24,468 nt of DNA from a virus. Numbering within the stretch: the stretch's first letter is position 1; each line of letters starts with the position of its first letter. A program made the translations under genes and the position numbers. This document shows positions 12,059-22,363 of the stretch, piece after piece. The notes under the pieces were generated by a model, which was given only the letters and a program-made list of their open reading frames with translations, was not told the origin of the DNA and searched no databases. The stretch covers positions 1-24,468 of IMG/VR virus record IMGVR_UViG_3300046000_003616. One strand, written 5' to 3'.

Positions 12059-15000
12059 TTATGCCAATGCAACTAAACGTAGGTTTTTACATTTTGGTAT
12101 CTGAGAACTATCATCAGACAAGAATACAATCTTAAATACGATTGCATCAAACTGTGGAAGGTTTTCTACCAATTTTTCTACTTCATTAAATTCACCACCA
12201 AGAGAAGCTTGAACAGTTATGCCAGTAATTTCGGTATACTCTTTTTCTCTCAAATCAACTGTATCACCAACTTCACTAATCTTGTAGAAGAACTTGATGT
12301 TAGCGTTTGTTGGTTTGGCCACATCTACGTAGAACTTAAACGAAGTAGATGGGTTGGTAAAATCGATTTCTCTTGTAATGTATTTAGAATAGGCTGATCC
12401 GTCATATGCAGCTTCTTCTGCAATGAAGTTTCTACCATTTGTGATAGTGTATGTTGCAGTTGCATTTGTGGACACATTTTGTGCGCTTACATTGTACACA
12501 GATAAATTTGTACCAGCATCTGTAACATCAATCACTCGGTATTGACCAGCATTTACACCGTTATTAGCGGTAACATTAATATATGTACCCTTAATAATTG
12601 ATGTGGCATTAATCTTGTCTTGTGAACCTGATAGTGTAATCAGGCCTTGAGCACCAGACACTTGAGTAAAGATAATGTTATTAGCATTAGCAATAGTAAC
12701 AATATCATTTGCAGAGACTTTATTTTCTGTACCGTATGTTGGGTTGTTAATCAAGTTACGAGCATACACACCACCAATTTGTTTAGTGTCAATCACTGGT
12801 GAAAGCAAGCTAGAAGACGTTGAGAATTCAATTCTATGAATAAACGGATTAGTGTTGCTCATTGCAACTTGTTTATTCACATTACTTGCCAATGTCTTAG
12901 TAGAATTGAAGTTTACATCATCTAATGCAATTGTAGTAAATGCAGAATCAACGCCATACGTGGATGAACTGGTTGTCTTAATCTTATTAACCAATGTTGT
13001 ACCGGATGGAACAACGGCAGAGATTACAGGATAGTAAGTGTCATATGCAAAGTCTGTAGAAACTTGAATACTAGCACCACCAGTACGTGTTGTTTGCGTA
13101 ATAGCATTCGACACATTAGATGGCAATGTAATTGTGTATGAATCTAATGTTACATTATCAATTGTAAAGGTTTGAGCATTTAATGAACTTACATTGATAC
13201 CAAAGAAATTAGAGTTAGCAGATGAATTAATCAGATTACCATTTAATGGGAAACCATTAAGTTTGATTGAAGAACCTGTAACTTGGCCATGTGCTGGATG
13301 AATCACACGCATGATGTTAGAGTTTGCGTAAACTTCAAATGGGTCAATACCCAAAGAAATTTGGTCATAATATTCATCATCAACATTAAACTCAACAACA
13401 CCAGTTACAGACGTATCAAATTCTGCACGATACAAATTAAACTTCATATCTTGGAATTGGTCAGCCTGCCACGTTGAAGCATTTTGTGATTTGAACAATA
13501 CACCAATATATGGTTGTTCAGAAATAAATGTATTAGTTAGGATGTCAAATTCACCAACTTGTGCAATCCAAACTCTATAGTTGATAGAATCGGACAACAG
13601 AACAAAGGCGTATTCACCAGAATCTAAGAATACTGGACTCTCAAAACTAATTGATGTTGCTGTGCTACCATCAGTTGATGTATTAATGTTAGTAGGATAA
13701 ACAACAACTTCAGATGATGGCAAAATAAACGAACCAGGAACACCGTTTTCCATTTTGCGAATTTGAACACGCATTGGAATAGTATCATCTTTACTTGAGA
13801 AGTAAACATCAAGTTTAGACAAGTAGATTGGTGTATTGATAAAGAATGATTGAGCTAATGGGTCCATGCCACCAGCAGACAAACAGTTTGCACCATAAGA
13901 ATAACCAGCAGTTGGCTCTGCCTTAACTGTTGTAAGTACAGCTGACTGAGCATCACCTTTCCAATAATTACTTGTATTAGTTGCATTAGGTACAGCACCG
14001 TTTATAGCTGCAATTGCATATGTAATTTGTTTAGCTGTAAAATCAGAAGCTACTTCTTTTGTTCCGCCATTGTTTAAATGGATTTCTGTAATGCCATTAA
14101 CACCATTTTTGCCTTGTTCGTTATTTCTAATACCCGCATCAGTAATTTGTTTCGTGAGTGCATACAAATCAGCAGCTGCTGTATTATAATCGCCAATTGT
14201 AATTAAGTCAGGAGAAATTGCACCAACGTCAACAAAAGCGCCACCATTAACACTAGAAGCGCTAATCAAAGCATTAATACTTGCATAACCTTTGTTGGTA
14301 ACTTGCTTAGAAAAAGAATCATACCAATATTGTTTTTCATTAGGTGCAGGATTGCGGCCAAAGGCGTAACGATAAGTCACATCCAGATAATCTGGCGTTG
14401 GTGGCACAGGAGCTGGAGCAGGATCTGGTTCAACATATTCATCAACATATGCCGATGCAACATAAGTTGGAGGTGGTTCCAAAATAACTTGTGCAGCTGG
14501 AATCGGCTTCTTAATCAACTGGCCATTTGAATTAAATTTCGCAACAGCAAAAGTTTCAAAGTCAGTACCACCAGCTGTAGAATCTGTTACAACAAACGTT
14601 GATTCACCAGTTGGCAAGTTAAACAAATTAGCCAAGTAATGGAACTCACCTGTAAGTTTACCTGTTTCATCAGTAATCAAGTTTTGTGAGTTTGCAGTTG
14701 CTGCAGCGGCCAATGCAGAGTTAGCGCCAATAGGATTTGTATTGATGCTATTACAATAGTTTGTAACATTGATGTTATCGAAGAATATATTAACTCTTGT
14801 CTTAGGTTTCATGCCCTCAGCAGTAAATGTAATTTTCACTGAGCGCATTTTTGGAACAAGAGCAGAATTTGTTACCAAATCATTGTTTGTTTTAGTATCT
14901 TGTCCCTCTGAAACAGCATAGTCAAGACCTGTCCTATCGTCTGTTCTTTGGCTGCCGTAATAGTTGGTTCTCCAATTACCCCAAACTGCATTATATGTAC

Positions 15001-18000
15001 CCTTAGATTGTGAGGTAGCACCGAATTGGTCATAGTTGCCATTTTCATTTTTAGCAACCATCGGCAATTCTTCTTCACTAAACCAGATATCTGATGGTGG
15101 ATCCAACTTGATAGAACCAGTCCATGTGATAACACTAAATGGGTTAATGTTTTCTGTCTTACTTGCCTTTTCATTTTTAATGTATGAAACGTCAGTATAT
15201 GGCAAAGTAATCAAATCGTTTGTTAAAACATAATTGTTTGCAGTTCTTGCTGGTGTTGTTAAATTAATTTCTTGCAACGGAACAAATTGTGTTTTGGAAA
15301 GAGGTCTTAATTCTTTCTTAGTGTAATCAATAGAAACACCATAGTCACGGTTATAAACATCACCAACACCATGGCCAGCAAAGTTATCTACAACAAAACC
15401 ATTTTTGAATCGGTCAAAACCATTTGAATCTTGAATCTGTAAAGACTGTGTATCTTTCTCCAACAAATTCAATGTTGTGTAATATTCCAAATTTTTAACA
15501 CGATTTTCAATACGACCAATGTCACGCATAGTGTATCTACGATTATCAATAGTGGTTACTTCAATATCAGAAGTAATATCAAACACATATGGTTTTTGTT
15601 TAATTACAAACAAAGGCATTGTATCGTCAGACACATTTGGCTCTTTAGGATTTAAAGAACTAATACCTTCAACAATAGAGAATATACCATTCTTGTCCAA
15701 AACAATCTTGTCAGTTCTTGGCAAGTAATAAGAGTAATCAGTTAGAACATCGCTAGCTGGATCAATGAAGTCGTTTACAACAGCACCAACTCCACCAAAG
15801 CCTGTACCATTATCATTGATTCTTGGTCTGAAGTCCAAGCAATCTCTTAGTTGGTAAGTTTTTCTGTTATCGGTAAATGTAGGAATATCTTTATAGGCAA
15901 TTCCAGTATATGAGTTTACCGAAAAGTAATCACCAGAACCATGGGTAAAGTAATCAAAGGTAATACGAATTGGGTTAGTTGGTTTTGGTGAACCAGCTTT
16001 CAGTCTAACTTTGCCAAGGCCATAATACGTTAATTTTTGGCCATTGTCTAATTCATATCTGTCAGTAATGTCAACGTCTCCAGTCGTGTTAAACGCAGTT
16101 CCAAACGCATCTGGAGACATCATTACAGATGTTAGTTTATAGACGTCAGCCTTACCTAAAGACACGACAGTTGCCTGAGCAGTATTGGCATCGGTATAAT
16201 CAATTGTGGCACCAGACACCAAAGTTTTAGTCTTCTTGTCTGCCGCAGTATTTGTCTTTGTAAGTTTGCCGACAAGTGCCACGTCAGCAGTAGCATAGGC
16301 TGATACATTGGCAGGCGAGTTTGACAAAGCAGCAAGGTTAATAGTAACAGAAGTGCCGCCACCTGCTCGTGTCACAAAAGTTGTTGGATTTAAATATTGA
16401 CCAGCGTTTGTACCACTCTTAACAACCAAGATGTAAGAAGATGTAGCGATACTGTCAAATGTCTCATCAGTACCAGCTGAAATGGTTACAGTATTGGAAG
16501 ATAGTGTTCTTGCATATGAACGCTTAACATCATAAGAAGTTTCAATGTTTGTTGGGTCAACAGTTTTAATTGTTGAATATGGAAACTCAAATAAGTGTGC
16601 TAAGTATTGTGTTTCGTTATATGCAGCTGTATCATAATAAGCAATGATACCAGTTTGATTAGCTGTTGGTGCAGTATCTACCACTAAACTTACAGCATTT
16701 GTAACAGAAGTAATTCTATAACTTATACTGTTAATTGAAATAAAATCATTAGTTGTTACTTCATTAGTAAACAATGTAGCAGCACCAGTAATTACGTTAC
16801 TTCCGTTTGTTGTTGAAACAGAACCAGATAATGCAATCTGTGTTGGTGAAATGTTAGCAGTGAAGGTACTATAACCTGAATTGCCCACTAGTAATTGTTT
16901 AACATCACGTTCAAACACATAACCAGCTGTCATAGAAATGTCAAACAACCAACATTTATAAACTGCCGTTGAAGTTCCTGGTGTTCCAGAACTAAATTCT
17001 AAACCTCTAATTCTTCCAGTTCCGATAGCAGTACCACTAGAAGAACCTGGAGTTGCTGTGTATCGGTCATAAAAGGCTACAGATGGGAGTATTGACAAAT
17101 CTGGAATTGAAAATAGGCCAGTGATGTAAATATAGTTACCAATTGTTGTACTAACTACACCATTGTTTACGTTAGCATATTCTCTGGCTTTATTTCCAAT
17201 AGTATATTTTGTTCGAATGTTCTCAACTTCATAACCACGAACATATGCTTTTCCTGGCTGAATGATAGTCATTAACTTGTTGTCATCACCACCATTAGCA
17301 GCCTCATAGTAACCATTACTTGAGACATTACTGCTCTTCAAATGGTTAATGATATTCAAGGTGTAAGGTTTTACAATGTAGTTGCCAGATTCGTCATATG
17401 TTCTTCTAGCAAATGTGTCACCCAAGATACTGTATCGTGGATCCAAGTTCTGAGAAATGACTTCACCATTTTCAATTTTAATCAATTCAATGAAGTTAGG
17501 GTCATCGTTAGCATTAAATGTGACAGGACGTGTGGCCAAATCTAATGCAATTTTATAACGGTCGGCACCAGGCGCAATATAGTTACTTGCACCAACAGCT
17601 GGGTCAAGTAATGAAGTATCTTGTGAAGAAGTTGTTGTTGATTCTGTTACTTGGAAACCAATAATAGTATTGTTAGCCAAAGCATATTTTCCTGCAACCA
17701 AAGTTTGGCTATCAAAATAAGCAAACACACCTTTAGTGAAGATAACACCAGATGATACAGAGAACGCAGTAGCTACACCAGTTGGAGTAGTAGCTGCAAC
17801 TTGTAATGTCACATTGCCTGATTGTGTGGTAATTAACTCACCAGCCTGAAAGACTGTGTTAGAACCACCAGAATATGGTTGTGATGCTGTATATTTTACG
17901 TAAATGGTTGATGGGTCACCACCAGATGTTGAACTGATAGAATTAACAACAATAGCTTTTACGTTAGAAGTTAAACCTGTAATCGTTTCATTAATCAACG

Positions 18001-18274
18001 AAGAAATTTTAGTGTCAGAAGTATTAGCACCATATGATGCCGTCAATTTAACATAGTTGTACTTATTATCAACAACTTGACCACCAGGAACAACGATTGA
18101 ACCTTCTTTATAGATGCCTTGGCCAAAACGCTCAATTTGTTTTTGTAGTGATGTTTGTAACTGTGTTAATTCACGAGCCTGGACTGCACGACCTGGTCTA
18201 AACAAGATACGATAAAACTGTTTCGTTTCATCGTAGTCGTCATAGTAGGGATTAACATTATAGTTCTGCGCCAT
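12059..18274 (-). CDS. Giant baseplate/tail structural protein (DUF4815-type)
   Basis: The 2071-residue protein begins with the DUF4815 landmark 'L-F-R-P-G-R-A-V-Q-A-R-E-L-T-Q-L-Q' (about 24-40). That domain covers much of the N-terminal third and is a virion-structure family of T4-like marine phages. About residues 480-538 form an embedded beta module ('G-S-N-V-I-T-G-A-A-T-L-F-T') also seen in the 834-aa protein. A proline-rich hinge, 'D-P-A-P-A-P-V-P-P-T-P-D' (about 1281-1295), is followed by a DUF4214-like segment, 'T-Y-R-Y-A-F-G-R-N-P-A'. From about 1475, 'D-P-L-A-Q-S-F-F-I' starts a conserved C-terminal region ending 'N-L-R-L-V-A-L-A'. It lies where T4 has gp9/gp10 and probably links the wedge to the fibres. 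Homology to gp7 or gp10 is not shown. It ends 1 nt before the next ATG. Confidence 0.8.
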   Translation of the reverse strand: MAQNYNVNPYYDDYDETKQFYRILFRPGRAVQARELTQLQTSLQKQIERFGQGIYKEGSIVVPGGQVVDNKYNYVKLTASYGANTSDTKISSLINETITGLTSNVKAIVVNSISSTSGGDPSTIYVKYTASQPYSGGSNTVFQAGELITTQSGNVTLQVAATTPTGVATAFSVSSGVIFTKGVFAYFDSQTLVAGKYALANNTIIGFQVTESTTTSSQDTSLLDPAVGASNYIAPGADRYKIALDLATRPVTFNANDDPNFIELIKIENGEVISQNLDPRYSILGDTFARRTYDESGNYIVKPYTLNIINHLKSSNVSSNGYYEAANGGDDNKLMTIIQPGKAYVRGYEVENIRTKYTIGNKAREYANVNNGVVSTTIGNYIYITGLFSIPDLSILPSVAFYDRYTATPGSSSGTAIGTGRIRGLEFSSGTPGTSTAVYKCWLFDISMTAGYVFERDVKQLLVGNSGYSTFTANISPTQIALSGSVSTTNGSNVITGAATLFTNEVTTNDFISINSISYRITSVTNAVSLVVDTAPTANQTGIIAYYDTAAYNETQYLAHLFEFPYSTIKTVDPTNIETSYDVKRSYARTLSSNTVTISAGTDETFDSIATSSYILVVKSGTNAGQYLNPTTFVTRAGGGTSVTINLAALSNSPANVSAYATADVALVGKLTKTNTAADKKTKTLVSGATIDYTDANTAQATVVSLGKADVYKLTSVMMSPDAFGTAFNTTGDVDITDRYELDNGQKLTYYGLGKVRLKAGSPKPTNPIRITFDYFTHGSGDYFSVNSYTGIAYKDIPTFTDNRKTYQLRDCLDFRPRINDNGTGFGGVGAVVNDFIDPASDVLTDYSYYLPRTDKIVLDKNGIFSIVEGISSLNPKEPNVSDDTMPLFVIKQKPYVFDITSDIEVTTIDNRRYTMRDIGRIENRVKNLEYYTTLNLLEKDTQSLQIQDSNGFDRFKNGFVVDNFAGHGVGDVYNRDYGVSIDYTKKELRPLSKTQFVPLQEINLTTPARTANNYVLTNDLITLPYTDVSYIKNEKASKTENINPFSVITWTGSIKLDPPSDIWFSEEELPMVAKNENGNYDQFGATSQSKGTYNAVWGNWRTNYYGSQRTDDRTGLDYAVSEGQDTKTNNDLVTNSALVPKMRSVKITFTAEGMKPKTRVNIFFDNINVTNYCNSINTNPIGANSALAAAATANSQNLITDETGKLTGEFHYLANLFNLPTGESTFVVTDSTAGGTDFETFAVAKFNSNGQLIKKPIPAAQVILEPPPTYVASAYVDEYVEPDPAPAPVPPTPDYLDVTYRYAFGRNPAPNEKQYWYDSFSKQVTNKGYASINALISASSVNGGAFVDVGAISPDLITIGDYNTAAADLYALTKQITDAGIRNNEQGKNGVNGITEIHLNNGGTKEVASDFTAKQITYAIAAINGAVPNATNTSNYWKGDAQSAVLTTVKAEPTAGYSYGANCLSAGGMDPLAQSFFINTPIYLSKLDVYFSSKDDTIPMRVQIRKMENGVPGSFILPSSEVVVYPTNINTSTDGSTATSISFESPVFLDSGEYAFVLLSDSINYRVWIAQVGEFDILTNTFISEQPYIGVLFKSQNASTWQADQFQDMKFNLYRAEFDTSVTGVVEFNVDDEYYDQISLGIDPFEVYANSNIMRVIHPAHGQVTGSSIKLNGFPLNGNLINSSANSNFFGINVSSLNAQTFTIDNVTLDSYTITLPSNVSNAITQTTRTGGASIQVSTDFAYDTYYPVISAVVPSGTTLVNKIKTTSSSTYGVDSAFTTIALDDVNFNSTKTLASNVNKQVAMSNTNPFIHRIEFSTSSSLLSPVIDTKQIGGVYARNLINNPTYGTENKVSANDIVTIANANNIIFTQVSGAQGLITLSGSQDKINATSIIKGTYINVTANNGVNAGQYRVIDVTDAGTNLSVYNVSAQNVSTNATATYTITNGRNFIAEEAAYDGSAYSKYITREIDFTNPSTSFKFYVDVAKPTNANIKFFYKISEVGDTVDLREKEYTEITGITVQASLGGEFNEVEKLVENLPQFDAIVFKIVFLSDDSSQIPKCKNLRLVALA

Positions 18275-18283
18275 AAATTGCCT

Positions 18284-19849
18284 TTAAAACTGTATTACAA
18301 ATTTAATATTTTCTGCTTGGCCATCTGCTCTATCAGTTTTGGCCGCATTCTCAACATAGAGAATGTCACCAGAATACGGTTCGAATTCTGGATTTATTTG
18401 TGAAACGATTGTTCTCGATACACCTGAAGTTGTTCCAGTTAAAGAAGCACCAACCACAAATGTTCCTTGTGTATTTGTCATTTTAACTGAAGTAGAGGTC
18501 TGAGAATAAACATAACCATATGCTGTTGCTGTATTTACTGAAGCACCTTGGTAAACATACTCATTAAGAGAATATGATGAACCCGCAGTCAATGTAATAG
18601 TTCTCGCCTGTGAAATAACAGCATTTGCTGTTGAATTATTTGCTACTGATGTAACGCCATATTTATGTGGGTTCCTAAGCAAACCAAATTGTCTAAAAGC
18701 AGTATCTACAGAAATTAAACCACTTTCTGTAGAATCAACTTCTCCAATTTTACTTGCAACCATAACATTAGTAGCAAGTAAGTCTTTAACTGGATTCTTT
18801 GCATGGCCATATTTTGGCGCAATGATACAACGAGCATTTGCATTAGTTCCAGAACCAAAGATGATGGCGTTAGCATACGTATAACCAGCACCAATTGTAG
18901 TTACTGTAATCTTATTGATTGCACCATTAGATACAGTTGCTGATGCAGCTGCCAAAGTGCCATCTCCGTCAAAGTAAATTCTTGTGGAGATTGACAGGTT
19001 GTTTGCAGTTGCGGCACCACCGCCATTAGCAGTAGTGGCAGAAGACAACGTAATCTTATTGTTTGGTGAATCTAAGTTGGAGATAAAAGCACCAACTGGA
19101 ATACCAGTTCCTGTAACAGACATGTTGGAAGAAACATTAGTTGTATTGGCCAATGTAAGAATTGTGCAACCTGTTCCAAATGCGGAACAAGTAATAACGT
19201 TATGGTAATAACCTGTACCGCCAGTTTGAATAACCACAGTTGTCAATTCGCCAGCAACCACACCCGTATCATCTAAACTATAGTCAGACAATGTACTAGC
19301 GGTGTCAGACCTTCTTGGTGTTGGAATCCAATCGTTAGTTAAAAACTTGTTGGAAGAACGAACATTAAACATGTACTTCCAAATATAACTGTCGGCTGTT
19401 GAGATTACACCATTTGAAGTGGTATAGTCTCCTGTTGGTTCAACTGTCGAATTAGCCGTTGCATTATTAGACAAACATTTGTAAACATTTTTAGTCGAAG
19501 TAATGACATACATCGGTTTCAAGTTTTGACTAACGTTTGCGGTAATTAAGTTTTCCAAGCCAATAGTGTCGTCATACTGGCGGTACTTTGTGTTTGCCGT
19601 CCAGTTGACCCTTGGAATAACATGTTCTACGTCATTTGCAGTAACTTTCTTAGCTGCAAACATATTGTCCCAAACTTCTTTTTCATTTGAGATGGTTTCT
19701 ACGATTGAATCTGGAGATGCCTCATTAGCATATGCCACGTGGCCACCAATGAAGACGTATTCAATTGATGGAGTAGTATCGCTAAAAGAGTTTTTAAATC
19801 TCTCAGCACTATTCAAAGGTAGTTTTTTTGATGTGTAATTTGTTGCCAT
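18284..19849 (-). CDS. 8: Baseplate wedge protein gp8
   Basis: The 521-residue protein shows the T4 gp8 landmarks in order: 'V-I-P-R-V-N-W-T' (compare VIPRRDW in T4), 'K-C-L-S-N-N', 'A-D-S-Y-I-W-K-Y-M-F-N-V' (T4: DGYVWEYLFEI), 'A-K-N-P-V-K-D-L' and the ending 'S-G-D-I-L-Y-V-E-N-A-A', 'E-N-I-K-F-V-I-Q-F' (T4: SGEMIYMEN... EEINILFTF). T4 gp8 has 334 residues, so this protein carries about 190 extra. Much of the excess is a Gly-Tyr-centred beta module near residues 205-345 ('T-G-G-T-G-Y-Y' and 'T-I-G-A-G-Y-T-Y'). In T4, gp8 dimers bind gp10, gp7 and gp6 in the wedge. The gene starts 10 nt after the 834-aa gene and has no clear ribosome binding site, which suggests coupling. Confidence 0.85.
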   Translation of the reverse strand: MATNYTSKKLPLNSAERFKNSFSDTTPSIEYVFIGGHVAYANEASPDSIVETISNEKEVWDNMFAAKKVTANDVEHVIPRVNWTANTKYRQYDDTIGLENLITANVSQNLKPMYVITSTKNVYKCLSNNATANSTVEPTGDYTTSNGVISTADSYIWKYMFNVRSSNKFLTNDWIPTPRRSDTASTLSDYSLDDTGVVAGELTTVVIQTGGTGYYHNVITCSAFGTGCTILTLANTTNVSSNMSVTGTGIPVGAFISNLDSPNNKITLSSATTANGGGAATANNLSISTRIYFDGDGTLAAASATVSNGAINKITVTTIGAGYTYANAIIFGSGTNANARCIIAPKYGHAKNPVKDLLATNVMVASKIGEVDSTESGLISVDTAFRQFGLLRNPHKYGVTSVANNSTANAVISQARTITLTAGSSYSLNEYVYQGASVNTATAYGYVYSQTSTSVKMTNTQGTFVVGASLTGTTSGVSRTIVSQINPEFEPYSGDILYVENAAKTDRADGQAENIKFVIQF

Positions 19850-19858
19850 GAACTATAT

Positions 19859-22363
19859 TTATGTTACAATTATCAAAGATTGTGAGTTGGCATTGGTTGT
19901 AAATGCACTGGATACAGTTAAAGATGTATTACTTGTAATAGCATTAACTGTTCTGATTTGATTATTTACAGAGATGTTTGAACCAACTGTTAGAATGCCA
20001 CGACTGTTGGCCGTAACAAATTTGGTCAAAGTACCTGTTACGTGAATTGAACTATTGACATTGACTCTGCCGGAAACAGAAACTTGTTTATCCGAAGACA
20101 AACTAATATTTGTGTCAATAGTTCTGTTAATTGGATATTCAGCATACTGTTTGAAACCAGCTGGGTGTAACAATCCTTTTAAAATCTCTCTATACTTAGA
20201 GAATTCAACTTGTACGGATGTCACATAAACAAAGTCCGTGTAATAGTTTAGGCCTTCAAGTTTTCTATCCAATGAGGACAGAATACCTTCTGAACTATTC
20301 CATTTACCTGGGAATGAAACATAAGACCTTTCAATTACGGCCTCAGCAGTCGCAGTTCCATCTCCAGACTGTGATAAATCAACCGCAGGCAAAAACTCAT
20401 AACCTGAACCGGTGTCAGTAACACGAATTGATTGAATCTGGCCAACAACTGTAGATGTGTTACCACTAATGAGCTCTGAGTCACCCATAATAGAAACAAT
20501 CTCCACGTTAGCATTTACAGCTGATGTGTTTGCAGAAGAAATGGTAATAGATGGGAAATTGTCTTGTACGTAACCTTGGCCACCAATTAAATCTCGGTCA
20601 TATACACCAACTTTTGCAAATGTGGATGTTTTAGTGAATGCTACGTTGACATTGAATGATGTTGATGATGTGATACTGTTAATGTAACGAGCTTCCAAAT
20701 TAATCATAATCTGGTCACCAACGAACAAATCAGATGTGAAGTTTGTTCCAGTACCAGTAACTATAATATCACCAGATGATGCGTTTGCGGTACCTGGAAT
20801 TCTGGAAGGACCAAATTCAATCCTAGTAATTGCACCAGTTGAACTGACGTTAGTTACCGCAGCTGCAGCACCTGCACCTGTTGTTGATGGTGGGTTTGCA
20901 CCAAAGACAACTTCATCGCCTTTTTTATAACCTTGGCCGCCAGCATTAATTCTGATTCTACCTAAAGAACCAAAGTCTTTTAATCTAACGTTTGTGTTAG
21001 CAATAGCCAAAGGACTATTAGCATTATACGTTATAGTATTACTTGATGAATTTGATGAAAGAATGGATACATTGGTGATTGGACCTAATGAGGTCAATGT
21101 TGTTCTGGACAACGCATCAACAATTCTTGTACTTGCATTTTCACCAGTTGGAATTACATTAGCTGGAAATCCATAATCTGTATTTGAAAGTTGTATACTA
21201 GAATATGTCGAGATAACATCAGTAAACAAGGTGAATGTGTTTGGACTAAGTGTACCGCTTGTGTCAACCGTATTAATCGCACCAGTAACAACTGTGCCAC
21301 CTGGACCAAATCCTTTAAAATCATCACCTGATTGGAATCCTGCACCACCAAAACGGACATTCATTACGTCCACAAAACCTGTTGAAATAGAATCAACTAC
21401 AGCTTCTGCTCTGGTTGTAAAACCACCACCATTAATTGGAACTTGGTCGCCAATATTGTAACTTGCGCCGCCATTGATAACATTGATTAGGTTAACAGTA
21501 GAGATGGTGTTAGAACCAATGGTGATTAATGTTGTTCCATCATCACCAATAATCTCACAGGTAATTTCTTCAGCATTTAGGAATGTGCCATCTAAATTCT
21601 TGGTATTGATGTATAATTCAATTGCTGTTTGTTGTGTAATCAACCTTGGTGCGGCACGTTCAACAATTGCACTGGCACCAGATGTTGTACCAATAATTCT
21701 TCTGGAATTAAATGCGTCAAAGTCAAAGCTTGGATAATATACTTTGATAACCATACCAACTGGCGGTGCAGTATAGAAGATTAACTTTTTAGTTTCTTTA
21801 CGTACAGTATATCCACTATTCAACAAAACACCATTTTCATACACACGAAGGTCTGTTATAAGTGCTTGCTGAGCCAAATAGAATGTGGTGGTTTCACCAT
21901 CACCAACATAGGAAGTATATACGTCATTGTCAATTCTAAGTACATTCTCAACAACCCAATCGCCAGCGGATGCTCTAAGAATATTGTCTTTTGGCAAAGT
22001 AAATTCAACTTCTTCACCATAAAGAATTCTAAACAACAAACTGAAAGACTTCTCACTACCTCTTGATAGGTACAATGGAAGAACATTCTTAATTAAAAAG
22101 GCTTTATCAATCTGTTCTGATTGTGGTAAAAGTGTTGCAAAATTTGATACGAAACTTTCTCCAAACGCATCAATTGAATCATCAACGTCAGAAATATATC
22201 GTAAGTTTTTGGCCTGAGTAACTAAATCATTCTGTTGGGTTCCTTGTTTAGTTTCAAGGAACTCATAGTAAGCTTCTAAGAAGTTTACGAATAATGGATA
22301 TTCTTCCCGAACATACTCGGGTACTTGTTGATTTACAAGAATTGAATTTTTAAAATCTGACAT
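19859..22363 (-). CDS. Baseplate structural protein in the gp7 position
   Basis: The 834-residue protein starts 'M-S-D-F-K-N-S-I-L-V-N-Q-Q-V-P', then 'Y-P-L-F-V-N-F-L-E-A-Y-Y-E-F-L-E' (about 24-39), a conserved N terminus of baseplate-locus proteins in marine T4-like phages. Residues about 90-190 include 'L-L-F-R-I-L-Y-G-E-E-V' and a 'Y-V-G-D-G-E-T-T-T-F-Y-L' beta segment. At least four 'G-G-x-x-Y/F' modules follow (about 295, 330, 475, 590 and 650), with tracts such as 'A-E-A-V-V' and 'T-A-E-A-V-I'. Two 'V-T-G-T-x-T-x-F' modules lie at about 530-580 and 765-834. It occupies the place of T4 gp7 between gp6 and gp8 (T4 gp7 has 1032 residues), but I see no clear sequence similarity, so the gp7 name is positional. 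Its ATG overlaps the gp6 stop codon (TAATG). Confidence 0.72.
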   Translation of the reverse strand: MSDFKNSILVNQQVPEYVREEYPLFVNFLEAYYEFLETKQGTQQNDLVTQAKNLRYISDVDDSIDAFGESFVSNFATLLPQSEQIDKAFLIKNVLPLYLSRGSEKSFSLLFRILYGEEVEFTLPKDNILRASAGDWVVENVLRIDNDVYTSYVGDGETTTFYLAQQALITDLRVYENGVLLNSGYTVRKETKKLIFYTAPPVGMVIKVYYPSFDFDAFNSRRIIGTTSGASAIVERAAPRLITQQTAIELYINTKNLDGTFLNAEEITCEIIGDDGTTLITIGSNTISTVNLINVINGGASYNIGDQVPINGGGFTTRAEAVVDSISTGFVDVMNVRFGGAGFQSGDDFKGFGPGGTVVTGAINTVDTSGTLSPNTFTLFTDVISTYSSIQLSNTDYGFPANVIPTGENASTRIVDALSRTTLTSLGPITNVSILSSNSSSNTITYNANSPLAIANTNVRLKDFGSLGRIRINAGGQGYKKGDEVVFGANPPSTTGAGAAAAVTNVSSTGAITRIEFGPSRIPGTANASSGDIIVTGTGTNFTSDLFVGDQIMINLEARYINSITSSTSFNVNVAFTKTSTFAKVGVYDRDLIGGQGYVQDNFPSITISSANTSAVNANVEIVSIMGDSELISGNTSTVVGQIQSIRVTDTGSGYEFLPAVDLSQSGDGTATAEAVIERSYVSFPGKWNSSEGILSSLDRKLEGLNYYTDFVYVTSVQVEFSKYREILKGLLHPAGFKQYAEYPINRTIDTNISLSSDKQVSVSGRVNVNSSIHVTGTLTKFVTANSRGILTVGSNISVNNQIRTVNAITSNTSLTVSSAFTTNANSQSLIIVT

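Noticed and set aside
19856-19862. ATAAATA before gp8 as a late promoter
   Set aside because: It ends only 6 nt before the ATG, so transcription would start at or beyond the start codon. Probably chance in AT-rich DNA at a TAA stop.
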